From Acidobacteriota bacterium (GTDB lineage Bacteria; Acidobacteriota; Terriglobia; Acidiferrales; UBA7541), in the NCBI GenBank assembly GCA_013287135.1, contig JABDEK010000003.1, positions 23,442 to 87,441 of the forward strand: DNA of 64,000 bases, in the 5' to 3' direction. Both the position numbers and the translations under genes were made by a program. Positions 19,400-29,395 of the stretch are shown here, one piece after another; the stretch's first letter is position 1; the number at the start of each line of letters is the position of its first letter. The notes beneath the pieces are model-generated. The model saw only the letters and a list, made by a program, of their open reading frames with translations. It had not been told where the DNA came from and searched no databases.

Positions 19400-21034
19400 T
19401 TGACCGTTAAAGGACAGATTCTAAAGTCTGCTTCCCTGATAGCCCTAGTTACAGTTATCAGCCGCATTTTCGGCTACTTACGGGATCAACGCGTGGCCCT
19501 GCTCCTAGGTACGTCGCCCGCGGCTGATGCCTTCATCCTGGCTTTTCGCTTTCCCAATATGATCCGTCGAATGACCGGGGAGGGAGCGCTGGGAGCGTCG
19601 TTTATCCCGGTTTTCACCGGCTACCTTCGGGGCCAAACACGGGCTGAGGCTTGGGAGTTTGCACAAAAGATATTTTGGGATATGGCGGCGATTTTGGCGG
19701 TCGTCGCTGTGCTTGGGTGTGTATTCTCGAAACAAGTGATCGGCATTTTTACGTTGCTAGGCGCCAGTAGTCTTCATTGGGATTTGGCAATTTTTTTGAA
19801 TCGCATCATCTTCCCATGTGTTTTTTTTATGGGCCTGGCGGCGCTGGCGGCGGCCATTCTGAATAGCTTTCATGTGTTCGGACTGCCCGCATCCACTTCG
19901 GTCCTGTTTAATTTGGTCTTTATTGTTTTTTCGCTCGGGGTCGTTTACAAGCCGATCCTTCGCCTGGCTCCAGAAGCCTATCGTACTCCGGCACTGGCGT
20001 TAGCCCTCGGAGTACTGTTGGGATCGGCGCTGCAACTTGCGATGCAAATCCCGGCGCTGCGGAATCGCGGGATGCGTTTTCGCCCGGATGTTTCGTTTCA
20101 GGACCCAGGCGTGCGCAAGGTGGGGAAATTGATGGCGCCGGTTTTTTTTGGAATGGGCATCTTTCAGGTGAATGCTTTAGTCGATACGATATTTGCGCTA
20201 TCTCCGCGGATGCCGATCGGCAGCGTTACATCGCTGTATATTGCAGATCGCGTGATGGAACTGGTCTTAGGCGCGTACGCCATGGCGTTGTCGACTGCTA
20301 TTTTTCCGACTATGGCTCAGCAAGTCGCCGATGGAAAATTTGACGAGATGAAGCGTACGTTTGAGTTTGCGGTCCGCGTGGTTTCTTTCATCACGATTCC
20401 GGCCTCCGTGGGTTTGATTCTGCTACGTGTGCCGATAACCAAAGTTTTATTTCAGCACGGCAACTTCTTGTCGAAGTCGACCGCGCTCACCGCGCATGCC
20501 CTGCTGTATTACTCGCTGGGCCTGCCGGCGTTCGCCGCTATCAAGTTGATCACGCCCATGTATTATTCGACTCACGACACGATGACGCCGACGCGCGTCG
20601 GCGTTTACTCGCTCGGCTTGCACATCGCGCTCAACGTTATCTTGCTGTTCGCTTTTTCGCGCTACTTGTGGAACGCCAGCCCAGCGCTGGCCAGTTCGCT
20701 CGCCGCGTATTTTAATTTCGCCCTGCTGTTTTACATATTCCGCGGACGGTACGGAGCATTGGGAGCGCGCGCAATGGTAGCCTCGATCGCGAAGATGGGT
20801 ATCTGCGCCGCAGTGATGGCCGGAGCGTGTTTTGCGGCGCTTCGGTTTTCCGGCTTTGCAAACATCGAACGCGTTCTGTCGCAGGCCGGGTTGTTGGCGG
20901 CCATGATCGTCGGATCCGTCGCGATTTACTTTGGCTTGGCTTGGATTTTGCGCTGCGAAGAATTACCCGAATTATTTCTGATGTTGCGTCGCGCGGAACC
21001 CGGAGCTGTTTCCGCCGGAGGAATAGAAGTCTGA
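19400..21034 (+). CDS. murJ: Lipid II flippase MurJ (MviN family)
   Basis: Polytopic inner-membrane protein that moves lipid II to the periplasmic face for peptidoglycan assembly. The start matches the family well (ASLIALVTVISRIFGYLRDQRVALLLG, given here in outline), with the signature AFRFPNMIRRMTGEGALGASFIPVF across helices 1-2. There are about 14 hydrophobic segments over 544 residues. The start is TTG 19400. It is followed 40 bases later by xerD. Confidence 0.93.
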   Translation: MTVKGQILKSASLIALVTVISRIFGYLRDQRVALLLGTSPAADAFILAFRFPNMIRRMTGEGALGASFIPVFTGYLRGQTRAEAWEFAQKIFWDMAAILAVVAVLGCVFSKQVIGIFTLLGASSLHWDLAIFLNRIIFPCVFFMGLAALAAAILNSFHVFGLPASTSVLFNLVFIVFSLGVVYKPILRLAPEAYRTPALALALGVLLGSALQLAMQIPALRNRGMRFRPDVSFQDPGVRKVGKLMAPVFFGMGIFQVNALVDTIFALSPRMPIGSVTSLYIADRVMELVLGAYAMALSTAIFPTMAQQVADGKFDEMKRTFEFAVRVVSFITIPASVGLILLRVPITKVLFQHGNFLSKSTALTAHALLYYSLGLPAFAAIKLITPMYYSTHDTMTPTRVGVYSLGLHIALNVILLFAFSRYLWNASPALASSLAAYFNFALLFYIFRGRYGALGARAMVASIAKMGICAAVMAGACFAALRFSGFANIERVLSQAGLLAAMIVGSVAIYFGLAWILRCEELPELFLMLRRAEPGAVSAGGIEV

Positions 21035-21074
21035 ATTTGAGTTTTCGAAGACCAAGAGAAAGGAAGGCTAAGCG

Positions 21075-21962
21075 TTGGAACCTGAGATTCGATCGTTCTT
21101 AAACTATCTGCGCGTCGAAAAGGCGCTCTCGCAGAATACGATCGACGCCTATCGCCGAGATCTCTCTAAATTCGTTGAATACGCTGCCAAAAAGGGACTG
21201 CGGAAGCCGGCGCAGGTAAAGCGCGGGGACATCGTTGATTTTCTTGGCGCTCTGTATGCCCGAAAACTCGATGCGCGGTCCGTGGCGCGTCATCTCGTTT
21301 CCATACGCCAATTCTTCCGCTTCCTTTTAACGGATGAATTGATCCAGGACGATCCTGCCACTAGCGTGGAATCGCCAAAATTCCGCCAAAGTTTGCCGGA
21401 ATTTCTGAGTGTGGAGGAAGTTGAGCGACTACTCGCGCAGCCCGATGTGTCCGCGGCGGTCGGCTTGCGCGACAAAGCGATGATCGAACTGCTTTATTCG
21501 GCGGGCCTGCGCGTTTCAGAACTCTGCGGCCTCGCCGTAGATGACTTGCACGCGGAAGCAGGATCGTTGCGATGCATTGGAAAAGGGAACAAGGAACGCC
21601 TGGTACCGGTTGGGCGCAGAGCGCTAGCCGTTATTCGGGAGTATTTGAAAAAGGCCCGCCCGGAAATTCTCGGAGAACGGACCTCAAAATATCTGTTTGT
21701 TAATCGCAACGCCAACAAATTGGACCGCATAGGCTTTTGGAAATTGTTGGCGTTGTATGGGCGCAAAGCGGGACTTCGAAAGTCCCTGAAGCCTCACATG
21801 CTACGGCATAGCTTTGCTACGCATCTTCTCGATCGGGGCGGCGATCTTCGTTCCGTGCAATTGATGTTGGGCCATTCGGATATTTCTACCACGCAGATTT
21901 ATACCCACGTGGTTGAAGAGCGATTGAAAAAAGTTTACAAGGCGCATCATCCGCGCGCCTGA
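21075..21962 (+). CDS. xerD: Site-specific tyrosine recombinase XerD
   Basis: Chromosome-dimer-resolution recombinase acting at dif with its XerC partner. N-terminal SAM-like DNA-binding domain (residues about 1-90, with ALSQNTIDAYRRDLSKF), then the catalytic domain with R146, H241, R244, H267 and nucleophile Y276. The 295-residue length and N-terminal wording are nearer XerD than XerC, and the housekeeping context argues against a phage integrase. The start is TTG 21075. Confidence 0.88.
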   Translation: MEPEIRSFLNYLRVEKALSQNTIDAYRRDLSKFVEYAAKKGLRKPAQVKRGDIVDFLGALYARKLDARSVARHLVSIRQFFRFLLTDELIQDDPATSVESPKFRQSLPEFLSVEEVERLLAQPDVSAAVGLRDKAMIELLYSAGLRVSELCGLAVDDLHAEAGSLRCIGKGNKERLVPVGRRALAVIREYLKKARPEILGERTSKYLFVNRNANKLDRIGFWKLLALYGRKAGLRKSLKPHMLRHSFATHLLDRGGDLRSVQLMLGHSDISTTQIYTHVVEERLKKVYKAHHPRA

Positions 21963-21996
21963 ATAATTGGCGTGCCCTTAGGAGGCATAGAAACTC

Positions 21997-23589
21997 ATGC
22001 CCGATTATATGTACTTGCTGGAAAGCCGGTTGTCGCCCGAGCAGCGCGCTGTACTCGAGCGCGTACAGGAGCTATCGCGGTCGCAGGACGTGAATATTTA
22101 TCTGACCGGGGGCGCCGTTCGCGACTTGATTTCCGGCATGCCGATCCGCGACTTGGATTTTACCGTGGAAGGGAATCCGCTTCGTATGGTGAAGGAACTG
22201 GAAAAAGGCGGAGCTCGCATAGTTTGGGAAACTGAAAAGCTGCGACATTACGAGTTGATTTTTGCCGGCGATGTGGACGGATCCATAAGTGGTGCGCGAG
22301 AGGATGTTTACGAACGGCCAGGCGCCAAGCCGGAATATCGCTTCTCCAGCGTCATGGAAGATCTTCGCCGCCGGGATTTCGGAGTGAATGCCATCGCCAT
22401 TTCGTTGAATACGCAGTCGCGCGGACTCTTGCTTGATCCGATGAATGGACTCGCCGATCTTGAGAAACAGGAAATTCGTTCTTTATCCATTCATGGATTT
22501 ACGAATCAACCTATCCGTTTGATGCGCATTTTGCGTTACTGCGCGCGCATGGGATTCAAAATGGAGCCGCGCACTCAGGAATGGTTTGATCTGGCCATGC
22601 AGCGCGACATGCAGAAAAATATTCAACAGGAAGACGTTGGACATGAATTGCGCGCCCTTGCGCGTGAAGACAATCCAGTCGCAACCCTGAAGGAGTGGGA
22701 AAAGCATGACTTGCTTGGGTTGATTCATCCAAGTCTGCAGAAGCGCAAACCAGATTACGACAGCCTAAACAAATTGGCGAAAGTACGAACGAATCTTTAC
22801 TCCGCAGGGCTGCGTCCACGTCTCCAATATCCCGTGTTGTACTACACGCTAGGGCGTTTGAAGTCGCGGGAAGCGGCATCGGCAATGCGTAATATGGATT
22901 TTCGGTCGCGTGAGATCGAGGCGATTGCTGATCTCGTCCCCGAGGCGCAGAAAGTCGTCAAGATATTGAAAGGACGAAAAACGAATGCTCCGAAGGACGC
23001 TTATTTTTACGTTGCGTCGCTTCCACCCGAGATGATGGCTTTTATCGAAACGGAAATGCCCAATCCGAAAGCGGTATCAAAGTTTCGCAGCTACTTACAG
23101 AAATGGCGCCCGTTGCGGCAATCCCTTCCTATGGCGGAGCTCGACGCGCTAGGAGTTGCGCGTGGTCCCAAGTTTGACAAAGTGATCGAGCAATTGTTTG
23201 AGATGCAGTTGCGTGGGAAGGGGAAGTTACCTGAAGAGCGCACGAAAATTCTGCGCAATCTTGCGGGAATCAAGGACGAACCCAAGAAAATCGAGAAACC
23301 GGAAAAGAAGCGCAAGGCAGAGAAGGGCGAACGAAAATCCGCCGCTGCTGAAACAAAGGAGCAGGATAAGTCTAAGCCGGCGGCCGCGGCTACAGCATCT
23401 GCGGGCTCAGCGAAGAGCACTCCGGATGTTGCGAAACAATCGCAGTCGGCTTCTGCGGCAATTGGAGCCAGGGCCCGCGCAAAACATGCCAAGGCTGAAA
23501 GCGAATCCAAGGCGTCAACAGGCAAGAAACGAGGGCATGCAAGCGGCAAAGCAAAGTCGCGCACAGCAAAAAAATCGGGACGCCGCTGA
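21997..23589 (+). CDS. CCA tRNA nucleotidyltransferase / poly(A) polymerase family protein
   Basis: Class II nucleotidyltransferase that adds or repairs the tRNA 3'-CCA end (or polyadenylates RNA). The catalytic head has GGAVRDLISG and the metal-binding pair in IRDLDFTVEG at about residues 38-60; RRDFGVNAIAI and the RILRYCARMGF segment follow. After about residue 415 the protein becomes a low-complexity tail of about 110 residues rich in Lys, Ala, Ser and Glu, not part of the core family. AGGAGG precedes ATG 21997. Whether it is a full CCA enzyme or a specialised A- or CC-adding form cannot be told here. Confidence 0.85.
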   Translation: MPDYMYLLESRLSPEQRAVLERVQELSRSQDVNIYLTGGAVRDLISGMPIRDLDFTVEGNPLRMVKELEKGGARIVWETEKLRHYELIFAGDVDGSISGAREDVYERPGAKPEYRFSSVMEDLRRRDFGVNAIAISLNTQSRGLLLDPMNGLADLEKQEIRSLSIHGFTNQPIRLMRILRYCARMGFKMEPRTQEWFDLAMQRDMQKNIQQEDVGHELRALAREDNPVATLKEWEKHDLLGLIHPSLQKRKPDYDSLNKLAKVRTNLYSAGLRPRLQYPVLYYTLGRLKSREAASAMRNMDFRSREIEAIADLVPEAQKVVKILKGRKTNAPKDAYFYVASLPPEMMAFIETEMPNPKAVSKFRSYLQKWRPLRQSLPMAELDALGVARGPKFDKVIEQLFEMQLRGKGKLPEERTKILRNLAGIKDEPKKIEKPEKKRKAEKGERKSAAAETKEQDKSKPAAAATASAGSAKSTPDVAKQSQSASAAIGARARAKHAKAESESKASTGKKRGHASGKAKSRTAKKSGRR

Positions 23590-23685
23590 AGAGAATCACG
23601 TCGCAAGTCCGGTGTACCAAGGCAATTTGTTAAAGGCTCAATTGGCGATGCTCGAATCTGTCAACTGGTTTAGAATAGTTCAGGC

Positions 23686-26600
23686 ATGAATTCTTCAAAC
23701 TTTGTTCATCTTCATTTACATACGGACTACTCTCTTCTCGATGGCGCCTGCGAAATCGGTGAATTAACAGCGGAAGCGGCGCGCCGCGGTATGCCGGCCG
23801 TTGCCGTCACGGACCACGGCAACCTGTTCGCGGCGGCGAATTTCTACCACGAAGCTACCACGCATGGTGTGAAGCCGATCATTGGCTGCGAGATGTATGT
23901 CGCTCCGGATAATCACAAGAACCGCGGTACGGAAGCGGAACGCTCCAACCATCTTGTGCTGCTTTGTGAAAATGATGAAGGATATCGAAATTTGATGAAG
24001 CTGGTTTCGACTGGCTATCTGGATGGTTTTTATTACAAGCCGCGAGTCGATCATGAGCTTCTCGCAAAACACAGCAAAGGCCTCATTGCGCTTTCCGCGT
24101 GCCTTCGCGGCGAAGTGGCGGACGCGCTGTTGGCGGACAAATACGAACAGGCTAAGACCAGCGCGTACCGCCTTCGCGACATTTTCGGCAAAGGCAATTT
24201 CTTCCTCGAGGTTCAAGACCAGGGGCTCGAACAGGATATTCGCGTAAACCGCGAGTTGGTCAAGCTCTCCAAAGAGAGTGGCATTCCGCTGGTGGCTACC
24301 AACGATTGCCACTATCTCACCCAGTCCGATTCGCACGCGCAGGAAGTTTTGATGTGCATTCAGACTGGCAAGACCATGAGCGACGGCCAGCGCATGAAAT
24401 TTGCGACAGACCAGTTTTATTTCAAGACCGCCGAAGAGATGGCGCAAGTTTTTCGCGAGTTGCCTGACGCAGTGACGCGCACTGTGGCCATTGCCGAACG
24501 CTGCAACGTCAAGATACAGCGCGTCAACAATCCGTTTCCGGAATTCAAAGTGCCGGAAGGCGATACCGCCGATTCCTATTTCGAAAAAACGGTACGCGAA
24601 GGTTTTCAATCACGCGCGCCCCAAATCGATCGGCTGGTGAAAGAAAACCGCCTGCGGCATTCGCTGGCGGAATATGAAAAGCGGCTTACCGACGAAATTG
24701 AAATGATCAAGAAGATGCGCTTCTCCAGTTACTTCCTGATCGTTTGGGATTTCATCCATTACGCGCGCGCTCAGGGCGTGCCGGTCGGGCCCGGACGAGG
24801 ATCGGCGGCTGGAAGCTTGGTGAGCTACTCGCTGCACATTACCGACGTTGATCCGCTGCAATACGACTTGCTCTTCGAGCGCTTTCTAAATCCCGAACGA
24901 ATTTCCATGCCTGATATTGATATTGATTTCTGCATGCGCCGTCGCGGCGAAGTGATTGATTACGTGCGGCAAAAATACGGATCGGAAAACGTAGCGCAAA
25001 TTATTACGTTTGGAACGATGGCGGCTAAAGCGGTGCTGAAAGACGCTGGTCGCGCGCTTGATATGGCCTATGGCGACGTAGATCGCCTGGCCAAATTTAT
25101 CCCGCTCACGCTGAATATTTCGCTGGAAGAAGCGCTGAAGCAATCGCCACAGCTTGAAGCCGCGCGAAAAGATGAAAAGGTAAAAGAGTTAATCGAAGTG
25201 GCCCTGCGCCTGGAAGGTCTGGCACGTCACGCCTCTACGCACGCGGCCGGGGTTGTGATTTCACCGCAGCCGCTTACGGAAATCGTCCCGCTCTACAAGT
25301 CCAGCAAGGATGAAATCACGACGCAGTACGACATGAATGCCCTGGGGCGCATCGGGCTCTTGAAGATGGATTTTCTGGGCCTGACCACTCTGACGATTCT
25401 TGAAGACGCCGTTTACATGATCAAACAGAATCGCGGCGTAGACTTCGATTTGACCACGCTTCCGCTCGATGACGCCGAGACCTACGCGTTGTTCGCTCGT
25501 GGGGATACCAGCGGAATATTTCAGTTTGAGTCGCATGGGATGCGCGACATTCTCAAGCGCTATCAGCCCACGCGTATCGAAGATCTCACGGCGCTGAATG
25601 CGCTCTATCGCCCGGGTCCCATTCAGGGCGGAATGATCGATGAATTTCTCGCGCGCAAGCACGGTAAGAAAAAGGTCACTTATGACCTCCCGGAACTCGA
25701 GGAGATCCTTTCGGAAACCTGGGGAGTAATTGTTTTTCAAGAGCAGGTGATGAAGATCGCCAACCGCATCGCTGGCTTTACGCTTGGCGAAGCGGACATT
25801 CTGCGCAGCGCCATGGGCAAGAAAAAAGTGGAAGTGATGGCGGCGCAGCGCGAAAAATTCCTGACGGGTTGTGCTGCGCGAAAAGTTCCGGCGAAGAAAG
25901 CTGAAAAGCTTTTCGACTTGATGGAAGAATTCGCGCGCTACGGTTTCCCCAAAGCTCACGCCTGCGCCTATGCTTTGCTGGCTTATCAGACGGCGTATCT
26001 GAAAGTTCATTTTCCGGTAGAGTTTATGGCTGCCATGCTCAGCTCGGAAGCAGGGAACACCGAGAAAGTTGTGAAATACATCAATGAGGCTCGCGGTCTG
26101 GGCATTCGGGTTTTGCCGCCTTGTGTCCAGGAAAGTGGACTGTACTTCACGCCCGTCGGTGACGACATTCGATTCGGTTTGGCGGCGATTAAGAACGTCG
26201 GTGAGAACACGGCCAAAGCGATCTGCGAAGCCCGGAAAGACGGCGTTCGTTTCCAAAGTCTTTTCAGTTTTTGCGAGGCCATCGAGCCTCGATGCCTGAA
26301 CAAGCGCGTGCTCGAAAGTTTGGTGAAGGCAGGCGCGCTCGATTGCTTGGGAGCTTCTCGTGGCCGGCTTTTTGCAGCAATCGACCAGGCAATTGCGCGC
26401 GGCCAAAAGAGCGTGCAGGCGCGGGCCGTCGGACAGGGTGGACTTTTCATGCCTAGTGTCGGCTCTGCTCAGCATGTCTCTGAATCCTGGAATGAGAATT
26501 CATTGCCCGAAGCCGGCGAGTGGACGGAAGAACAACTTCTCGCCGGAGAATATGCAACTTTGGGCTTTTACATTTCCGGCCATCCAATGGATCGTTATGC

Positions 26601-27156
26601 CGGTCGCTTAAAAGACTTGAACGCAGTTGAACTTTCCACCATGGAAACGCGTCGCAACGGCGAAGATGTTCTTGTAGCCGGTATCATAGTGCAATCGCGG
26701 CCCATGCGATCGAGGCGCGGCGCGCGCTGGGCCATCTTGACTTTGCAAGACCGCACTGGCGTGATCGAAGCGCTCGTCTTTCCTGAGGCCTATCAGAAAC
26801 TGGAGATGATTCTGAAGACCAATACGCCTTTGCTCGCTAAGGGCCGTGTTGCGATTGAAGATGTCGGCACGCGACTTATTGTTTCAGACGCGCGTCTTCT
26901 CGACCAAATCACAGACCGCGCTCCAAGCTTGCTGCGCGTACGCGTCGATCTCGGATCTGTGGACCCCAGCGCGCTCGAATCATTGAAGGAGCTTTTTTCA
27001 AGCAGGCCGGGACGTTGCCGCGTGGCGTTCGACTTGGTGAACTCCGACGGCACGGAAGCCACCATGGAAACGGGAAGCGCTGTTCAAGCCGATCGAGAAT
27101 TGCTGGAGCGCGTGCGCGAAATCTGCGGTACTGACTCGGTCGCGGTGGTGCCATGA
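23686..27156 (+). CDS. dnaE: DNA polymerase III subunit alpha
   Basis: Replicative polymerase catalytic subunit. An N-terminal PHP domain (FVHLHLHTDYSLLDG) leads to the polymerase core; the catalytic aspartates are D410 and D412 in PDIDIDF, and VPVGPGRGSAAGSLV is the conserved palm segment just before them. A C-terminal OB domain (about residues 1000-1080) and tail follow; 1156 residues is the normal size for DnaE1. The start ATG 23686 sits 10 bases after a possible -10 (TAGAAT). accA overlaps its stop, an order also known in enterobacteria. Confidence 0.95.
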   Translation: MNSSNFVHLHLHTDYSLLDGACEIGELTAEAARRGMPAVAVTDHGNLFAAANFYHEATTHGVKPIIGCEMYVAPDNHKNRGTEAERSNHLVLLCENDEGYRNLMKLVSTGYLDGFYYKPRVDHELLAKHSKGLIALSACLRGEVADALLADKYEQAKTSAYRLRDIFGKGNFFLEVQDQGLEQDIRVNRELVKLSKESGIPLVATNDCHYLTQSDSHAQEVLMCIQTGKTMSDGQRMKFATDQFYFKTAEEMAQVFRELPDAVTRTVAIAERCNVKIQRVNNPFPEFKVPEGDTADSYFEKTVREGFQSRAPQIDRLVKENRLRHSLAEYEKRLTDEIEMIKKMRFSSYFLIVWDFIHYARAQGVPVGPGRGSAAGSLVSYSLHITDVDPLQYDLLFERFLNPERISMPDIDIDFCMRRRGEVIDYVRQKYGSENVAQIITFGTMAAKAVLKDAGRALDMAYGDVDRLAKFIPLTLNISLEEALKQSPQLEAARKDEKVKELIEVALRLEGLARHASTHAAGVVISPQPLTEIVPLYKSSKDEITTQYDMNALGRIGLLKMDFLGLTTLTILEDAVYMIKQNRGVDFDLTTLPLDDAETYALFARGDTSGIFQFESHGMRDILKRYQPTRIEDLTALNALYRPGPIQGGMIDEFLARKHGKKKVTYDLPELEEILSETWGVIVFQEQVMKIANRIAGFTLGEADILRSAMGKKKVEVMAAQREKFLTGCAARKVPAKKAEKLFDLMEEFARYGFPKAHACAYALLAYQTAYLKVHFPVEFMAAMLSSEAGNTEKVVKYINEARGLGIRVLPPCVQESGLYFTPVGDDIRFGLAAIKNVGENTAKAICEARKDGVRFQSLFSFCEAIEPRCLNKRVLESLVKAGALDCLGASRGRLFAAIDQAIARGQKSVQARAVGQGGLFMPSVGSAQHVSESWNENSLPEAGEWTEEQLLAGEYATLGFYISGHPMDRYAGRLKDLNAVELSTMETRRNGEDVLVAGIIVQSRPMRSRRGARWAILTLQDRTGVIEALVFPEAYQKLEMILKTNTPLLAKGRVAIEDVGTRLIVSDARLLDQITDRAPSLLRVRVDLGSVDPSALESLKELFSSRPGRCRVAFDLVNSDGTEATMETGSAVQADRELLERVREICGTDSVAVVP

Positions 27157-28253
27157 GCAAGCGCCGGGAAGCTCGGGAACGGCTGCGACGCAGGCGCGAG
27201 TTAGCCAAATCGCGAAAACTCCAGACCAAGATCGAGCAATTTGCCCCACCCAAACCTCCGGAACCTCGCGATAATCTGAACGCTGCCGCGGTCACAAATA
27301 AAAACGCAGTTGCCCGCGAACGGCAATCGGAGATTGACGCTCTCGAGCGTGATGTGGCGGAACTGAGCAGGCTCGCTACCCCAACCGCAGAGACCACGGT
27401 CGAAATCGAACGTATCCGCCGCGAGGTAGAAGAATTGAAACACGACTTTTACACGCACCTGGGAGCCTGGCAGCGATTGCAGCTAGCCCGGCACCCGCAA
27501 CGCCCTTACACCGATGATTACATTCGAATTCTGTTTGAAAATTTCAGCGAAATTCATGGCGACCGTAATTTTTCAGACGATCCCGCGCTGATTACTGGAA
27601 TGGCTACGTTTCACGGCAAGCCGGTGATGATTGTCGGAAATCAAAAAGGACGCGACACCAAGCAACGCCTGGCTCGCAATTTCGGTCAAGCCAAGCCCGA
27701 AGGATACCGGAAGGCAATACGCGCTATGGAACTCGCCGCAAAATTCCGCCGTCCTATTTTGATTTTCGTCGACACGCAAGGCGCCTACCCCGGCGTGGAC
27801 GCCGAAGAGCGCGGCCAGGCGGAAGCCATTGCCTTCAACTTGCGCGAGATGTCCCGTCTGCCTGTCCCGATCATAGTCACGATTACTGGCGAGGGCGGTT
27901 CGGGCGGCGCGCTGGCCATCGCAGTGGGCGATCGCGTTTACATGCTCGAGAATTCCGTTTATTCGGTCATATCGCCGGAGGGATGCGCGTCCATTATGTG
28001 GCGCGATCCGAGCAAGGCCGAAGTAGCGGCGGAAGCGTTGAAGATTACAGCCCCGGATCTGCTCGAAATGAAATTGATCGACGAAATCGTTCCCGAGCCG
28101 GATGGCGGCGCACAGAACGACCATCAGGCAGCCGCTAGGTTGCTCGAGCCGGTGCTAGCGCGCTCGTTAAACGAACTGTCCCAGCTAACTCCCGAGCGCT
28201 TAGTCGAGCAGCGATATCAGAAATTCCGTCACATGGGCCAGTTTTTCGCCTAA
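27153..28253 (+). CDS. accA: Acetyl-CoA carboxylase carboxyltransferase subunit alpha
   Basis: Alpha half of the carboxyltransferase that makes malonyl-CoA for fatty acid synthesis; it works with AccD, not seen in this window. The core has GDRNFSDDPALITGMATF, GNQKGRDTKQR, FVDTQGAYPGVDAEERGQ and the oxyanion-forming GEGGSGGALAIAVGD. The first ~55 residues are a very basic, unusual extension (MSKRREARERLRRRRELAKS), after which a coiled-coil-like helix resembles the normal AccA start. The ATG overlaps the dnaE stop (ATGA). Confidence 0.94.
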   Translation: MSKRREARERLRRRRELAKSRKLQTKIEQFAPPKPPEPRDNLNAAAVTNKNAVARERQSEIDALERDVAELSRLATPTAETTVEIERIRREVEELKHDFYTHLGAWQRLQLARHPQRPYTDDYIRILFENFSEIHGDRNFSDDPALITGMATFHGKPVMIVGNQKGRDTKQRLARNFGQAKPEGYRKAIRAMELAAKFRRPILIFVDTQGAYPGVDAEERGQAEAIAFNLREMSRLPVPIIVTITGEGGSGGALAIAVGDRVYMLENSVYSVISPEGCASIMWRDPSKAEVAAEALKITAPDLLEMKLIDEIVPEPDGGAQNDHQAAARLLEPVLARSLNELSQLTPERLVEQRYQKFRHMGQFFA

Positions 28254-28345
28254 GCCAATGCGGGCTGCTCGCAACTTTCGCGTCGTAACCTTCTCATGAA
28301 TAATGTCCTCTAATGATATGAAAAATGTAGCTTCGCGAAAACTGG

Positions 28346-28732
28346 ATGGATGCAGTGCCAACATCGATTGAACCTGAGGGAACGTACCGGACTCTCGGCG
28401 TACTATGGTTGTTCTACGCCATTCTCAGATTTGCTGGCGCTGTCTTCCTTCTGATATATAGCGCTACCCTCACGCTGATGTGGGGAGCGCTGATCACGCG
28501 CGTGCCCAACCCTTTTGCTCTTATGTCATTTTTTCACGTCTTCCTAGTGTTCGCGATGGTGCTCAACATCGTCGCCGGAATATTTGCGCTTCTAGCCGCA
28601 CTTGCGTTACTAGGACGGACCGGCGCCAGTCGCCTGACGGCGCTCGTAGCCAGTGTCTTCGCTTTGATCGACGGACCTCTTGGCATCGCGCTAGGAGCTT
28701 ACACTCTTGTGGTTTTCGTCCCTGGTAGCTAG
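28346..28732 (+). CDS. Small hydrophobic membrane protein, unknown function
   Basis: A 128-residue protein with three or four hydrophobic segments (about residues 16-45, 65-92, and 97-124) and a short polar N-terminus. I recognise no family motif. It has no strong ribosome binding site and stands alone 92 bases after accA. Amino acid composition and absence of a competing frame support a real gene, but the evidence is modest. Confidence 0.5.
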   Translation: MDAVPTSIEPEGTYRTLGVLWLFYAILRFAGAVFLLIYSATLTLMWGALITRVPNPFALMSFFHVFLVFAMVLNIVAGIFALLAALALLGRTGASRLTALVASVFALIDGPLGIALGAYTLVVFVPGS

Positions 28733-28900
28733 GCCCCCTAAGGAAATCTCACCAGATCTCGTTCATCGTTCGCCTCCGAAAGGAGCATAATAGACTTGCC
28801 ATTGGAGTATTGAGCACGCCCCAGCCTGTTTCCATTGCTCCGCGCCTCCCCGTGATTTAGCTTAGTTGCACATCAAAATTAACGGGGTAGGGAGCAGCCG

Positions 28901-29299
28901 GTGGCAAACACGGGGACACCTCTCATGTCGGACGTCTTTCGACCGTACGAAAAGCTTGTGGAGATCAGCATCCTTGGAAAAACGTTTCTGGTGCCCGAGC
29001 GAAATTCGCTCCTGCGCGCTTTTCAGTTCATTAGCCCTGAAACAATTCCGTATGGCCGCTTTTGTTGGAACCAGGACTGCCAATATTGCCGGGTCGATTG
29101 CCAGTTGTCTGATGATGACCAGCCTCGCCCAATCTTAAGCTGCAAGTTCCTGGTTTCTGAAGGTATGGCCATTTCAAATTTGGCGCCTGAACTAGTGGGG
29201 TGCCTCCGCGCAAAATTGGGGAAGACCGCGCCTAGTTCGGAATCATTGGCTGAAGCCCCTGCCGTTACCGCCGCCCCTCGCGACGAAGAAAGTCACTAA
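28901..29299 (+). CDS. Small [2Fe-2S] ferredoxin-like protein
   Basis: A 132-residue soluble protein. It shows the plant-type ferredoxin spacing C-x4-C-x2-C-x17-C at C55, C60, C63 and C81, with an extra C67, and the surrounding sequence (ILGKTFLVPERNSLLRAF before, ILSCKFLVSEGMAI after) resembles the Fer2_4 domain at the front of NuoG- and HoxU-like subunits. It is a free-standing protein here with no oxidoreductase next to it, so its partner is unknown. The start is GTG 28901 with GGGAGC upstream, or ATG 28925. Confidence 0.65.
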   Translation: MANTGTPLMSDVFRPYEKLVEISILGKTFLVPERNSLLRAFQFISPETIPYGRFCWNQDCQYCRVDCQLSDDDQPRPILSCKFLVSEGMAISNLAPELVGCLRAKLGKTAPSSESLAEAPAVTAAPRDEESH

Positions 29300-29395
29300 A
29301 CGGAGGCCCTCGTAGGCGCCTTTCACGGGCACGTTTGCACAAAATTCCTGGTCGTGCCATCCTTCGTAATCGGATTTCATCATCGAGGAAGAAAA

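Noticed and set aside
21075..21962. Possible phage or integrative-element integrase
   Set aside because: Sequence and length match XerD, neighbours are housekeeping genes, and no attachment repeats or other mobile genes are nearby.
25261..26475. 404-codon minus-strand ORF inside dnaE
   Set aside because: dnaE is unmistakable on the plus strand; the antisense frame shows no motif and no ribosome site.
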